DNA of 64,000 nucleotides, taken from Promethearchaeota archaeon. GTDB taxonomy: Archaea > Asgardarchaeota > Lokiarchaeia > Sigyniarchaeales > SOKP01. The notes under the pieces are model-generated. The model made no database searches and was not told the origin of the DNA. It saw only the letters and a list, made by a program, of their open reading frames with translations. The stretch covers positions 27,377 through 91,376 of the forward strand of contig JAHLWS010000068.1 of the NCBI GenBank assembly GCA_019057795.1, given 5' to 3'. The translations under genes and the position numbers were made by a program. Positions 34,791-43,683 of this stretch are shown piece by piece. Every line of letters begins with the position of its first letter. Positions within the stretch are counted from its first letter, which is position 1.

Positions 34791-35990
34791 TTATTTTATG
34801 TGTAATTCTATAATATCATTTTCTTTTAATTCGTAATCTAATCCCACTTTCTTCTTTAATTGTCGAGCATCTTTTCGAATGACTATTGCGTAATCAAAAG
34901 ACTCAAAAAATTTACGGTGTATTTTTATGGATACATCTCTTACCGTTGGGATAGGATCAATATCCAAAATTAAAGGTTTTTCAGCAACAACACCCTTATT
35001 CATTGTATAAACCTTCATTTTTTTTAAATGGTTTAAGATCACTTCCCCAAAATTATTGGGAATCACTTTCTTTCTTACGCTTGTCCCAATTATTAGGGGA
35101 AATTTATCTGAATACAACTCTTCTAAGTTATGAAATGTATTTTCTGTTAGCGATAGGTCTCCTTTTGTTCCCAGAATAATTGCTTTTTTATAAACTACGG
35201 AAGAATTTAAAGTATCGACAATGTGGTCGAGAGTAATCTTCCCAAAAACTCTTACAATAGCATTTCGTATACCTCCTGCGTGTGTTATTTCTCTGATTCT
35301 TTCAGTCAATTCTTCAATGTTGTTGTTATTTTTAGATTCACTAGTTAGATAGAATACTTGTATCTTATTGGCTCCCGATTTTTCAATCGTAATTGGAGGA
35401 GGGGGCACATTGATTCTTACATGAGATTTGCTCAGCTCGCTTAAAAGTAAATCCATTTGCTCCTTATAGTCTCGAGATAAATCGACGCAAAAGCACAGTA
35501 AATCCGCCGCTCTTAATTGCGATATGATTTCTTTACCATTTCCTATTCCAATTGAAGCTCCTTCCATAATCGAAGGCATATCAACAATTTGATAGCGGAC
35601 TTTATCGTATTCATATATTCCTATCTCCGGGATAGATGTGAATTTGCCAATTTTTTCTTTAGCAGCCCCCGTCAATAAATTTAATAGAGAGGTTTTTCCT
35701 ACACCGGGAGTGTGATAATCGCTTATTAATATTACTTGAATGCCTTCCTTTTTAATCGAGAAAGGACTAACCATTTTACTGATGGATTTGACTCGTGCTT
35801 TTTCCGAATCTTGTTCTCTCCTAAGTTTTGCGAGGCGAGATTTATTCAAAGCCACTATTTTTTCTGTAGATTTATGTTTCGGAACTAAAGATAGAAATTC
35901 TTCAAGACGTTTTATTTTCTCGTCTATAGAAGAAGCATCCAGATACTTATTGTATGCTGCTTGAGCTTCAGCCCCAATATTTGAGCTCAT
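34791..35990 (-). CDS. DRG/Rbg-like GTPase with TGS domain and altered G motifs
   Basis: A 399-residue protein with the DRG layout: an N-terminal helical region (1-80), G domain (about 85-325) and C-terminal TGS domain (about 330-399). G1 reads 'HTPGVGKTSLL', so the first P-loop Gly is His. G3 reads 'DMPSIMEGAS', so the Gly of DxxG is Ser. G4 is 'GTKGDL'. DRG GTPases associate with ribosomes and translation in archaea and eukaryotes. The changed glycines suggest weak or regulated GTP hydrolysis. A longin-like gene ends only 12 nt upstream of the start, so a GTPase-longin pair is translated together. Compared with typical DRG proteins (about 365 residues) it is slightly long because of the N-terminus. 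Confidence 0.85.
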   Translation of the reverse strand: MSSNIGAEAQAAYNKYLDASSIDEKIKRLEEFLSLVPKHKSTEKIVALNKSRLAKLRREQDSEKARVKSISKMVSPFSIKKEGIQVILISDYHTPGVGKTSLLNLLTGAAKEKIGKFTSIPEIGIYEYDKVRYQIVDMPSIMEGASIGIGNGKEIISQLRAADLLCFCVDLSRDYKEQMDLLLSELSKSHVRINVPPPPITIEKSGANKIQVFYLTSESKNNNNIEELTERIREITHAGGIRNAIVRVFGKITLDHIVDTLNSSVVYKKAIILGTKGDLSLTENTFHNLEELYSDKFPLIIGTSVRKKVIPNNFGEVILNHLKKMKVYTMNKGVVAEKPLILDIDPIPTVRDVSIKIHRKFFESFDYAIVIRKDARQLKKKVGLDYELKENDIIELHIK

Positions 35991-36002
35991 AAAGATAATA
36001 CC

Positions 36003-36458
36003 TTAAAAAATTGATCGAAATCTATCTTCCGTTTTTAATTTCAAATCTCCTATGATATCGTCGACACGGCTTTCAAATTTCTTAAAGAATTTTTCTTTTT
36101 TTGAAAAAATATCATTAAGAGAATATCTATTAAGAAAATGCGATTCAATTTCTTCTAGATGTCTTTTAACGATCCCTGAGTCCGTTTCTTTTTCGGTAAT
36201 AGCAAAAGAAATCAATGGTTGTTTATTTGATTCATCATTTGGTAATGAAATTAATTCACAATAACAGACTAGTTTAAACGAGGCTAAAGAAATAACATTA
36301 ATATCATCTCCAAAGACTTCTGTTGTGAAGCTTTCAAGAGCAGATAGAAATCCCGCCCTCAATTCTGGGTCTAACCCCACTCCGGTATCTGAATCGTAAT
36401 ATCTTATGTTTAGGATATTACGTATGCCTAAATTTATACCAAGTTCTAAAATAGCCAT
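36003..36458 (-). CDS. Longin-like protein paired with the DRG-like GTPase
   Basis: A 151-residue protein. Strands 'ILNIRYYDSDTGVGL' and 'VISLASFKLVCYCELI', a central helix 'RAGFLSALESFTTEVFG' and a C-terminal long helix pair ('IVKRHLEEIESHFLNRY', 'KKFESRVDDIIGDL') give the longin/roadblock-like pattern. Longin proteins act as GTPase partners, GEF subunits or vesicle-coat parts in eukaryotes and are expanded in Asgard archaea. It is 12 nt upstream of the DRG-like GTPase on the same strand, which supports a functional pair. The fold call is from pattern reading and is moderately certain. Confidence 0.65.
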   Translation of the reverse strand: MAILELGINLGIRNILNIRYYDSDTGVGLDPELRAGFLSALESFTTEVFGDDINVISLASFKLVCYCELISLPNDESNKQPLISFAITEKETDSGIVKRHLEEIESHFLNRYSLNDIFSKKEKFFKKFESRVDDIIGDLKLKTEDRFRSIF

Positions 36459-36626
36459 ATTTTTAAAAATTTCTTAATTTTTAAGATTGGGATAAAATTT
36501 AATCCTAAGCATATTAGGTCGTAGATATATTAATAATTTAACTTATATTTTTAACTATTTAATAGACCATTTTTGATTCCGTTTTTATATGATTTTTTCG
36601 TTTATAAGAATGGTCTATTGTAACAT

Positions 36627-37478
36627 TTATAACTGCTTTTTATACGCGTTAAATGTGTTATGAAGCAAAAAACTAACCGTCATAGGACCAACTCCTCCAG
36701 GATTTGGAGTAATCCACGAACATTTGTCAAAGACTCCTTCAAAATCTACATCTCCAGATAACTTTCCATTTTCTCTCGAAATCCCTACATCGACAATTAC
36801 TACGCCTTCTTTTACCTTTTCTTTAGTAATGAACTTTGATTTTCCTACGGCAACGATTAAAATATCAGCTTTTTTGGTATAACCATCTAAGTTTTTTGTG
36901 TATGAGTGGCAGACTGTAACTGTAGCGTTTCTTTTTAATAACATGAAGATTAAAGGTTTGCCAACTAAGTTAGAACGATTAATTATAACAACATTTTTAC
37001 CCTGTATTTCAATGCTGTAATGTTCCAGAAGCGTAATAATGCCTTTAGGAGTACAAGGTACAAAATCTTCGTTGTAATCGAACAATTTGCCCCGATTTAT
37101 GGGATGCAACCCGTCTACATCTTTTATCGGATCGATTTGCTCAATAAATTCAGAAGTATAGGGCCGTAAATCTCTTGGCAATGGTAATTGTAGAAGTATT
37201 CCATGAACAGTTTTGTCTTTATTTAGCTTCTCAATTTCATCCAACAATTTGCTTTTTGTTATATTTTTGTCTAAATCGACCAATATAGACCCTATTCCTA
37301 TCTCAGAACAAGTCTTCCTTTTAATGTTTATATACAATTTTGAAGGGGGGTCGTCTCCAACTAAAACAGCAGCTAATTTAGGGATGATCCCACTCGTCTT
37401 AATATAAGAAGATATCTTATCTTTTAATTCTAAATTTAATTTTAACGCCAATTCTTTTCCATTTAATATTTTTCCCAT
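36627..37478 (-). CDS. folD: Methylene-tetrahydrofolate dehydrogenase/cyclohydrolase FolD
   Basis: A 283-residue enzyme of the usual FolD length. It interconverts 5,10-methylene-, 5,10-methenyl- and 10-formyl-tetrahydrofolate. Diagnostic pieces are 'SKLYINIKRKTC' with the catalytic Lys of the YxxxK motif, 'GILLQLPLP', 'DVDGLHPIN', the Rossmann 'VIINRSNLVGKP' and 'PGGVGPMT'. All catalytic residues I can check are present. FolD in an archaeon implies folate (or an analogue) carries one-carbon units here. It could supply formyl groups to PurH, encoded about 9 kb away, and link with the methyl-transfer operon at 24.5-27.4 kb. It is a single minus-strand gene with AT-rich flanks. Confidence 0.95.
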   Translation of the reverse strand: MGKILNGKELALKLNLELKDKISSYIKTSGIIPKLAAVLVGDDPPSKLYINIKRKTCSEIGIGSILVDLDKNITKSKLLDEIEKLNKDKTVHGILLQLPLPRDLRPYTSEFIEQIDPIKDVDGLHPINRGKLFDYNEDFVPCTPKGIITLLEHYSIEIQGKNVVIINRSNLVGKPLIFMLLKRNATVTVCHSYTKNLDGYTKKADILIVAVGKSKFITKEKVKEGVVIVDVGISRENGKLSGDVDFEGVFDKCSWITPNPGGVGPMTVSFLLHNTFNAYKKQL

Positions 37479-37595
37479 AATAATCTTGAGGATGGTAAAC
37501 TTTGTTTAAATAAATTAAATAAAATATATGTTAAAGTAGGTTTACAATGAAATAAATAGATATTATTATTTACTTATTAAAAATTTAATAAATGT

Positions 37596-38702
37596 TTAAA
37601 TTCTTCTTTTACGCCAAGTTAGATAAATGGCTGCTATGATAATTCCAATAATTGACAGAACTATAATTAGTGTTAAAAAATTAAACTCAACCATGAAAAT
37701 ATCTTCGTATAAAAGATCTAAGGAATCAAAACCTTTAAGTATTTCAAAGGCATAGTAAGAGGCGCTAATGGAAGAGAGTTCCTGATCATTTTCTTCAACA
37801 TGATCACTAAAACCGCCGTCTCGAAAGTTTTGATGGTTTAGAACCCAATTTACAGTTGCTAATTTATTCAATTCGTTACTATCTATTAACCTAATTCCTT
37901 CGACGCAAAAATAAGTGCTGCTTAATAAGGAATTTTTGGCAAACGCGTCAGGTAAATATCCACCGAAATTTTCGAGATTATCAGAATCGTTTATGTAAAA
38001 TGATTTCAGATAATTCAATGTGCTATTCTGATTTGCTAAATCACTAACATTTCCTAATTCATTAACTAAATAAATGGCGTAATAAGTAGTAAGCAAGGTA
38101 GATGATAAAGTTTGGTTTCCTCCATAGCCACCATCTGCATTGTCGCACGATAACACCCAATCTTTATGAAGTGTTTGATCCTCAACTGTTTCGTTGATTA
38201 AAGTAAATATATTATATATATAGAAAGTCGAGATCAGATTTGCATTAGTAGATGTACTAGTAGGACTAAATCCACCCGTAATTTGAACCGTCTCATTTAT
38301 ATATTCATAAATCTTATCGTGTAAATCTAAATCTAAATCTAACGGAGATCCAAGTGAATCTAGCGTACTTAAAAGGTAAAATAAGTCATAGATATCAATT
38401 TCTTCTTCGTTAAACATAGAAGTAATTTCATCTTCTAAGTATACTTCTAAAGTTGGAATATCTACTTTTTTAATCGCTTGTAAAAAACCTTCAATAAGAT
38501 ATGCGCTATAAAAGTCTATAATTTCTATAGCGTTAGCAGTATCTTGTGTTGATATGCCAAAACTCTCGTCGCTATTATGGTTTTCGTAAAGAAAATCAAC
38601 TATATGACTCTGCCGGGTTTTTGCGGACGCTATGGGGGTAATACCCAACAACAAGGTTATTATTAGCGTTAAAAATGTTAAACTCCGAAGTTTATATTTC
38701 AA
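37596..38702 (-). CDS. Secreted, membrane-anchored prenyltransferase-type toroid-repeat protein
   Basis: A 368-residue protein with a signal peptide (residues 1-27, 'FLTLIITLLLGITPIASA') and a C-terminal membrane helix (about 340-362) followed by a basic tail, so the body is outside the cell. The body has prenyltransferase/squalene-cyclase-type alpha-alpha repeats: 'DNADGGYGGNQTLSSTLLTTYYAIYLV', 'NFGGYLPD.....LSSTYFCVEGIRLI' and 'FRDGGFSDHVEE...SSISASYYAFEIL'. The 'GG(F/Y)' plus 'S...TYYA' pattern is typical. The catalytic Asp motifs of true cyclases are not seen, so it is more likely a binding protein. It is a stand-alone gene. Confidence 0.75.
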   Translation of the reverse strand: MKYKLRSLTFLTLIITLLLGITPIASAKTRQSHIVDFLYENHNSDESFGISTQDTANAIEIIDFYSAYLIEGFLQAIKKVDIPTLEVYLEDEITSMFNEEEIDIYDLFYLLSTLDSLGSPLDLDLDLHDKIYEYINETVQITGGFSPTSTSTNANLISTFYIYNIFTLINETVEDQTLHKDWVLSCDNADGGYGGNQTLSSTLLTTYYAIYLVNELGNVSDLANQNSTLNYLKSFYINDSDNLENFGGYLPDAFAKNSLLSSTYFCVEGIRLIDSNELNKLATVNWVLNHQNFRDGGFSDHVEENDQELSSISASYYAFEILKGFDSLDLLYEDIFMVEFNFLTLIIVLSIIGIIIAAIYLTWRKRRI

Positions 38703-38855
38703 TTAAAAAAAAACCCCAATCTGGTTTTAACTAAATTTTAATTTTTTAAATTTAACGTGAAATTAAAAATTAACGATATTTTGAGTTTTTAGTTAGATTA
38801 TCTCATAAATTCATCTAAAAAACATTAAATATAATTCGGTGGGTTAAATTAAATT

Positions 38856-40376
38856 TTAAAAGATTTCGCTAATATCCTTGTATAATAAGTCGCTGTTAGC
38901 TTGAAATTCCTCGAACGTAACAAACAAACTCTGGAACGATGGTAAACTTCCTAATATACTAGCGCCATTGAATATGGCAAATTGGAGGTTTTCAGGAACG
39001 AAAAATCTTGTTACTTCGTCAGATGGGTTGTAAAAACCGGAAAATTCTCTAGCAGGAGCCGCTTGTTTAATAATATCGCGAGGTATCTCTGGTATATCGG
39101 TTGATTGAAAATTTTCCCCACAATAAGGACAAAATACAGATGCATTATCTATAACTGTTTTTTTACACTTAGAACAAATTGTTTTCCCATCCACAATCTC
39201 TGTCTTCTTCTTTATGGGAAGGCTACCAATAGAAAGCTCTGGCAAAACGACTCTCCCCCCACAAGATGGACAGAATTCCTTACCATCAGTAAGATCTACT
39301 AATACACCACAATTTGGACAATTATCTTTTTGCTTTCGTGTTTTTCCCTTTGATTCCATTTTTTGCTTTTTAGAAGGTTGAACAATTTTAGGTTTAGGAA
39401 TTTTTCCCAACTGGGGGATTAATTGGCTTAATTCTAATTTCAACCTTTCTTCAAATCCCGAATATGAGAGATTGCCACCTGAAATCATAATATGGGAGAG
39501 AAGGTCGCTCCAATAATATTTATCAATTCCTTGTAGACTGTTAATTACAGCTTGTGGAATATTTAATATGTTATAACCTAATAAACTGGGTTGAAATAAT
39601 ACCTCGGGAGCTTCATGGAAAATAAAGTTAGGAATCGCAATAATAGAACCGTCTGGCATGGTAAAACTAAAACTCTCGTTTAATTTAGGAGGGTTTTCGG
39701 GATTCAAAACGAAATAACAGTTTTTCTCTTTAATTTCTTTAATTATCTCGTCAACAGCACTGGAATCAATATTAATACCCTCCCTCATTAATAAATTCTT
39801 TAAGTGCTGATTGACATCGGTACCAGCTAAAGTCAATTTTTGAACTGATTGCTCAACAATCTGCCCACCTATAATCGGGGTGATCCATGTGATCCCATCA
39901 CCGCTCTCAATTACCAACCCCGTCGTTAAACCTACGCCAAATAATGACAAAACAGGTGTTGTAACCATTATTAAGCTTTTTACTCTATGAGTTTCGTATA
40001 AAACACGAGCAATATATTCTTTAGTTTCTCGCTGGAGAAAGGGTGGTTCAGTATATAATACTGGGTAATTAGAAAGATTTTTAATCCTTAAAAGTGAATA
40101 GAAAATGTAATTTAAAATCTCGTAATAATCGTTCCAATCCATGATCGCCCCCCTTTCGATAGGACGCTTTATTTTAAGGACACCTCGCATTTTAACAACG
40201 TCCGCACCTACATAAATGCTCCGAGCGCTTACATCGACCATAACAGCTTTATATTTTTCAGTGCCCGTGATTGTGGGAAAAACATACCTAGGGCTTGGTT
40301 CTGCAGCAAATCCTATCTTAGTATAGGCTGAACCAATGTCGACGATAATCGGAGTTCCGGGTAATGGTATTGCCAT
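38856..40376 (-). CDS. Actin-family protein with two zinc ribbons inserted in the fold
   Basis: A 506-residue actin-fold ATPase. Phosphate-1 loop 'IIVDIGSAYTKIGFA' (10-24), phosphate-2 loop 'LVIESGDGITWITPI' (154-168), adenosine motif 'IMISGGNLSYSGFEERL' (296-312) and the end segment 'FAIFNGASILGSLPSFQSLFV' (466-486) line up with eukaryotic actin. Between the last two, about residues 320-460 are an extra segment carrying two zinc ribbons: C353/C356/C369/C372 and C401/C404/C416/C419. The insertion falls just before the strand corresponding to actin 'KYSVWIGGSIL'. It is therefore an actin-related protein rather than the polymerising Asgard actin. The zinc ribbons may bind protein, ubiquitin or nucleic acid, as in nuclear Arps or regulators. 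It is a lone minus-strand gene. Confidence 0.9.
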   Translation of the reverse strand: MAIPLPGTPIIVDIGSAYTKIGFAAEPSPRYVFPTITGTEKYKAVMVDVSARSIYVGADVVKMRGVLKIKRPIERGAIMDWNDYYEILNYIFYSLLRIKNLSNYPVLYTEPPFLQRETKEYIARVLYETHRVKSLIMVTTPVLSLFGVGLTTGLVIESGDGITWITPIIGGQIVEQSVQKLTLAGTDVNQHLKNLLMREGINIDSSAVDEIIKEIKEKNCYFVLNPENPPKLNESFSFTMPDGSIIAIPNFIFHEAPEVLFQPSLLGYNILNIPQAVINSLQGIDKYYWSDLLSHIMISGGNLSYSGFEERLKLELSQLIPQLGKIPKPKIVQPSKKQKMESKGKTRKQKDNCPNCGVLVDLTDGKEFCPSCGGRVVLPELSIGSLPIKKKTEIVDGKTICSKCKKTVIDNASVFCPYCGENFQSTDIPEIPRDIIKQAAPAREFSGFYNPSDEVTRFFVPENLQFAIFNGASILGSLPSFQSLFVTFEEFQANSDLLYKDISEIF

Positions 40377-40537
40377 GCTTGATCAGTTATATTTTTTAAG
40401 ATTATTCTTCTATTCTTCTAAATAAATTTCCAAATTTAATTGTTGGTATAATAATAATATAATAAAATGATTTTCTTTAATTAAATAATTTTTCCAAAAG
40501 AGGAAGTATTAATTAGAATATCTTAATAGATGATCTT

Positions 40538-40672
40538 CTATTCTTTTAGGTATTTAAATAAACTTTCGATAATTGATTGTTTAGTAATTAAACCAATTAA
40601 TTGATTATCGTCGTTTACAACAGGTAATCGCTCAACTCTGTGTTTAATCGTTTTTTCTAAGACGATCTCCAT
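40538..40672 (-). pseudogene. CBS-domain fragment
   Basis: A 44-residue frame reads as the second half of a CBS domain: 'HRVERLPVVNDDNQLIGLITKQSII'. The preceding half of the motif and any partner domain are missing; an in-frame stop lies a few codons before the ATG. It starts only about 30 bp downstream of the ModE-like gene on the same strand, so it may be the tail of a CBS gene that once followed it. Confidence 0.6.
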
Positions 40673-40702
40673 TGTGTCAATGGCTAAATTAAAATATATT
40701 TA

Positions 40703-41125
40703 TTAATCGATTTTTAAAGATTTTTCTAGTTTCTTTTCGATCTCTTCTAATTCAATTAAAAGATTTTTGTATGTTTTCAATAAATACTGGCCCCAATCGC
40801 TTAATTTCACCCAACCACCACCGCCAAGACCGCCTTTTTTTGTTTCTACTGGAGATATTCCGGTTCTAGCTTTTATTTTATTTAAAATATTCCACGCATA
40901 TTTGTAAGAGTATCCACATTCTTTTGCCGCCTGAGTTAAAGAGATAGGGGTCTTAACATCGGGTTTATAGATGTTTTCAAGAAGATTAGCCCAACCAGAT
41001 CCTAAAATATTTTTACGGTCATCATTGTGAAATTCTAGCCAAAATTTAATTCCAAAACCTATTTTAGCTTTTAATTTTTCGATGTCGGGTTTATCATTTT
41101 GTAGTATATCGGATTCTTTTTCCAT
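40703..41125 (-). CDS. ModE-type winged-helix transcription regulator
   Basis: A 140-residue protein. Residues about 42-115 match the N-terminal LysR/ModE winged helix: 'GWANLLENI', 'SLTQAAKECGYSYKYAWNILNKIKARTGISPVET' and 'GGLGGGGWVKLSDWGQYLL'. The C-terminal helix ('LIELEEIEKKLEKSL') could dimerise. The molybdate-binding TOBE domain of full ModE is absent, as in many archaeal single-domain versions. Known relatives regulate molybdate or tungstate uptake and molybdoenzyme genes, but none are nearby. A CBS fragment follows directly downstream. ATG 41125 is the start. Confidence 0.85.
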   Translation of the reverse strand: MEKESDILQNDKPDIEKLKAKIGFGIKFWLEFHNDDRKNILGSGWANLLENIYKPDVKTPISLTQAAKECGYSYKYAWNILNKIKARTGISPVETKKGGLGGGGWVKLSDWGQYLLKTYKNLLIELEEIEKKLEKSLKID

Positions 41126-41243
41126 ATTATTTAATTTATTTTCTTAATTTTAATTATTTTTTATAACGACTAATAAGGCTAAAGAGAAAAACATTAAAGG
41201 AAAGTCATTTTTTTTTTTGTAAATATAAATTTGTTGACTAAGT

Positions 41244-41996
41244 ATGGTTTTTTCTGGTGTAAGTAGTTCTATAAAAATGGGTAAAATAGTAATCGAAAAC
41301 GTGTATTATTTTGCCGAAAATCCTATGTTGGATTGTAATCAGTTTATAATTGTCGATAAAGAAAACGATGAATTAGCGCTTTTTGACACAGGAAATGGTC
41401 TTTCTTTAAAAGGGCTAATTGAAGGGATGGATAAACTAGGTTTGAATTATGAACAAATTACCAGAGTCTATCTTACTCACGAACATGTAGATCATGTGCT
41501 TGGCATATACCCATTGATTAAATTATTAAAAAATAATCCTCCTGAGTTATATGCTTATGGTGAAACGGCGAAGATATTGAGGGAGGGGGATGAATCAAAA
41601 ATCTTTCCGGGTAATCTTGGGATCAGCCCAGGGATGTTTGGGTTAGAAATTATACCTTTAAAAGTTAGCGATTTGAAAGTAGAAGAAACGATTAGTATAG
41701 GTTCAGAATTTAATTTTCAAATTTATTACACACCAGGCCATTCTCTCGGATCAATCTGTTACTATGAGAGCAGCAAAAAAATTCTAATTCCCGGAGACTT
41801 AGTATTTGCGGGGGGCAGTTTTGGAAGGCACGATTTCCCTGGAGGTTCTTTAAGCTCTCTAATTGAATCAATTAAGTTTGTAAACAATTTAGATGTAAAA
41901 TATTTGCTTCCAGGTCACATGAACGTAAGTGATAATGGGAATCAGCAAATTGAATCTTCTTATAGAATGGTCCAATCAATAGGAAATTATTTTTAA
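41244..41996 (+). CDS. Metallo-beta-lactamase-fold hydrolase (glyoxalase II-like)
   Basis: A 250-residue protein (239 if the ATG at 41277 is used). The metal-binding motif is 'THEHVDHVLG' (HxHxDH). It is followed by 'YYTPGHSLGSICYY' with the second His, 'LIPGDLVFAGGSFGRHDF' with the bridging Asp, and 'LLPGHM' with the last His. Two metal ions are expected. The fold acts on thioesters, lactones, phosphodiesters or similar esters; the single-domain layout and 'PGHS' resemble glyoxalase II and hydroxyacylglutathione hydrolase-like enzymes. It diverges from the ModE-like regulator, with a 118-bp shared upstream region. The substrate is not known. Confidence 0.9.
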   Translation: MVFSGVSSSIKMGKIVIENVYYFAENPMLDCNQFIIVDKENDELALFDTGNGLSLKGLIEGMDKLGLNYEQITRVYLTHEHVDHVLGIYPLIKLLKNNPPELYAYGETAKILREGDESKIFPGNLGISPGMFGLEIIPLKVSDLKVEETISIGSEFNFQIYYTPGHSLGSICYYESSKKILIPGDLVFAGGSFGRHDFPGGSLSSLIESIKFVNNLDVKYLLPGHMNVSDNGNQQIESSYRMVQSIGNYF

Positions 41997-42168
41997 ATTT
42001 TAAATGCTTTTATCCTAGTGCTTCATTCTGTTAAGGATTTACGAATATTAATCAAGTATATTATTTGATATATGAGAACATTTTTTAAATAAAAATTCTA
42101 TATTGAAGTTAATCACTTAATTTAAAATAAATTTAAAAAAAGAGAATAAAATAAAATTTGTGATTAAT

Positions 42169-42828
42169 ATGACTGAGAAAAAAGTTAAGCCGATAACTGA
42201 AGTTTATCTACGGTCTTACCCGAAGATCATATTTTTCTGGCCCTTAGAGCTTGTTTCGATTGTTATGTGGTTGATACAAATGCTTAATCCATCACCAATC
42301 GCCTGGTTGGGAACCTTCTGGCTCGTTTTATTTGCTATAAACATGTTTATTGTTGCTTTCGATTTTGGTAGCATGAAATTTTTTGTTTTAATTCTTGTTA
42401 TCGCTGTTGTGGTTTTACTGGTGGTTTTTCTAGCACCTGACCTATTTGCGGGTCTTCCACTGGGATCCTTTAATGTAGGGTTAACGGCGGAGTTCTACTT
42501 GACAGTTACTCTAATAATGGGAATTATTTTAGGACTTGTCGTTCTTGGGGCGAGGTTTGATTACTGGAAGATTGAGAGAAACGAGATTTACCATAAAAAA
42601 GGGATTTTCAGCTCTGCCGAAAGGCTACCAACCAAAAGCTTAAGAATTAAGAAAGAAATCCCAGATGTGTTTGAATTTTTCATATTACGGGCAGGGTCCA
42701 TTACGCTACTTCCAGGCCATGGAGATGTCATCCATTTACCTACAGTGCTAAACATCAACAAGAAGCAGGACCAGATAGACTACCTATTAAGCCATTTCTC
42801 AATAGAACCAGACGAATTGGATGCATAA
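42169..42828 (+). CDS. Membrane protein with cytosolic PH-like domain
   Basis: From the ATG at 42169 (GTG at 42160 possible) this is 219 residues. Four hydrophobic segments lie at about residues 17-37, 43-62, 65-88 and 108-128. The rest, 'YWKIERNEIYHKKGIFSSAERLPTKSLRIKKEIPDVFEFFILRAGSITLLP' in part, has the strand pattern of bacterial PH-like domains that follow membrane helices. I cannot name a function. The overall layout resembles small membrane proteins of unknown role in Asgard genomes. It is an isolated gene in the AT-rich style but with somewhat higher GC than its neighbours. Confidence 0.65.
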   Translation: MTEKKVKPITEVYLRSYPKIIFFWPLELVSIVMWLIQMLNPSPIAWLGTFWLVLFAINMFIVAFDFGSMKFFVLILVIAVVVLLVVFLAPDLFAGLPLGSFNVGLTAEFYLTVTLIMGIILGLVVLGARFDYWKIERNEIYHKKGIFSSAERLPTKSLRIKKEIPDVFEFFILRAGSITLLPGHGDVIHLPTVLNINKKQDQIDYLLSHFSIEPDELDA

Positions 42829-42938
42829 ATCAGAGTAAACCAGAATTAAACGAATAAGATTAATCTTCTAAATTTTTTTTAATTTTTTTTTTGATTATAA
42901 TTAGATTTAAGAATTAAATTATATTTTTAGTAATACTT

Positions 42939-43664
42939 ATGTCACATCCTCCAATTTTATTACTTGATTTTGATGGCGTTGTTATCACTCAAAAAGCTTT
43001 AGAATACTCCGCTCTGATTCATCTGAGGAAAAACTTCTATAAGTGGCAAAATATTGAACCTCTAAGGCTTATAGATATTGCGAGGATTTTTGAGGAAGCA
43101 GATTCTCAAAATAAAATTAAGGCTATAATTAAGGTATATCGAGCATATAAAAGATTTATACCGAGTAGATGGAGGAGAGTCTTCTTTTTTATCAGATTTA
43201 GGAGGATGTATCCTAAATACGAAAAATACGAAACCTTTAAGCCTAATTTAGAAGGAATTTTAAACGAATTAAAGAAGTGTGGAGTAGTATTTGGGATCGT
43301 TTCAAATACAAGTGGAGAAAGGTTAGATTTTTTTAGGAAGAAATTAAATTTAGACTCATATTTTTCCGCTTTTGTTTCCCGCGATGATACTCCGTTAAGG
43401 AAACCTCATGGTTATCCTGTTTTCGTTGCATTAAAACAAATTAAACAAATCTTAAAAGCCCCTATAGATAAAACAAAAGTGTTTCTAATCGGAGACCTTC
43501 CTACAGATATAGAATGTGCAAATAACGCGGGAATCACTAGTATTGCGCTACTTAGTGGACATGGCACAAAATATGGTTTGGAAAAGGCTAATCCTAGCAT
43601 TGTCCTTAGCGAAATTAAGGAGATTTTAGAAATTGACACATTCAAAAAATTATTATTAGATTAA
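42939..43664 (+). CDS. HAD-family phosphatase
   Basis: A 241-residue haloacid dehalogenase-type hydrolase. Motif I 'LLLDFDGVVIT' has the Asp nucleophile and the acid-base Asp two residues on, motif II is 'GIVSNTSG', motif III is the Lys of 'LRKPHGYP', and motif IV 'FLIGDLPTDIECANNAG' binds magnesium. The helical cap between motifs I and II (about 25-100) is basic and Arg-rich ('RFIPSRWRRVFFFIRFRRMYP'), which suggests an anionic substrate. Phosphoglycolate phosphatase-like enzymes have this form. It precedes the 911-residue helical protein by 19 nt on the same strand, so the two may be co-transcribed. Confidence 0.9.
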   Translation: MSHPPILLLDFDGVVITQKALEYSALIHLRKNFYKWQNIEPLRLIDIARIFEEADSQNKIKAIIKVYRAYKRFIPSRWRRVFFFIRFRRMYPKYEKYETFKPNLEGILNELKKCGVVFGIVSNTSGERLDFFRKKLNLDSYFSAFVSRDDTPLRKPHGYPVFVALKQIKQILKAPIDKTKVFLIGDLPTDIECANNAGITSIALLSGHGTKYGLEKANPSIVLSEIKEILEIDTFKKLLLD

Positions 43665-43683
43665 ACATTAAATTTCGTTGATA

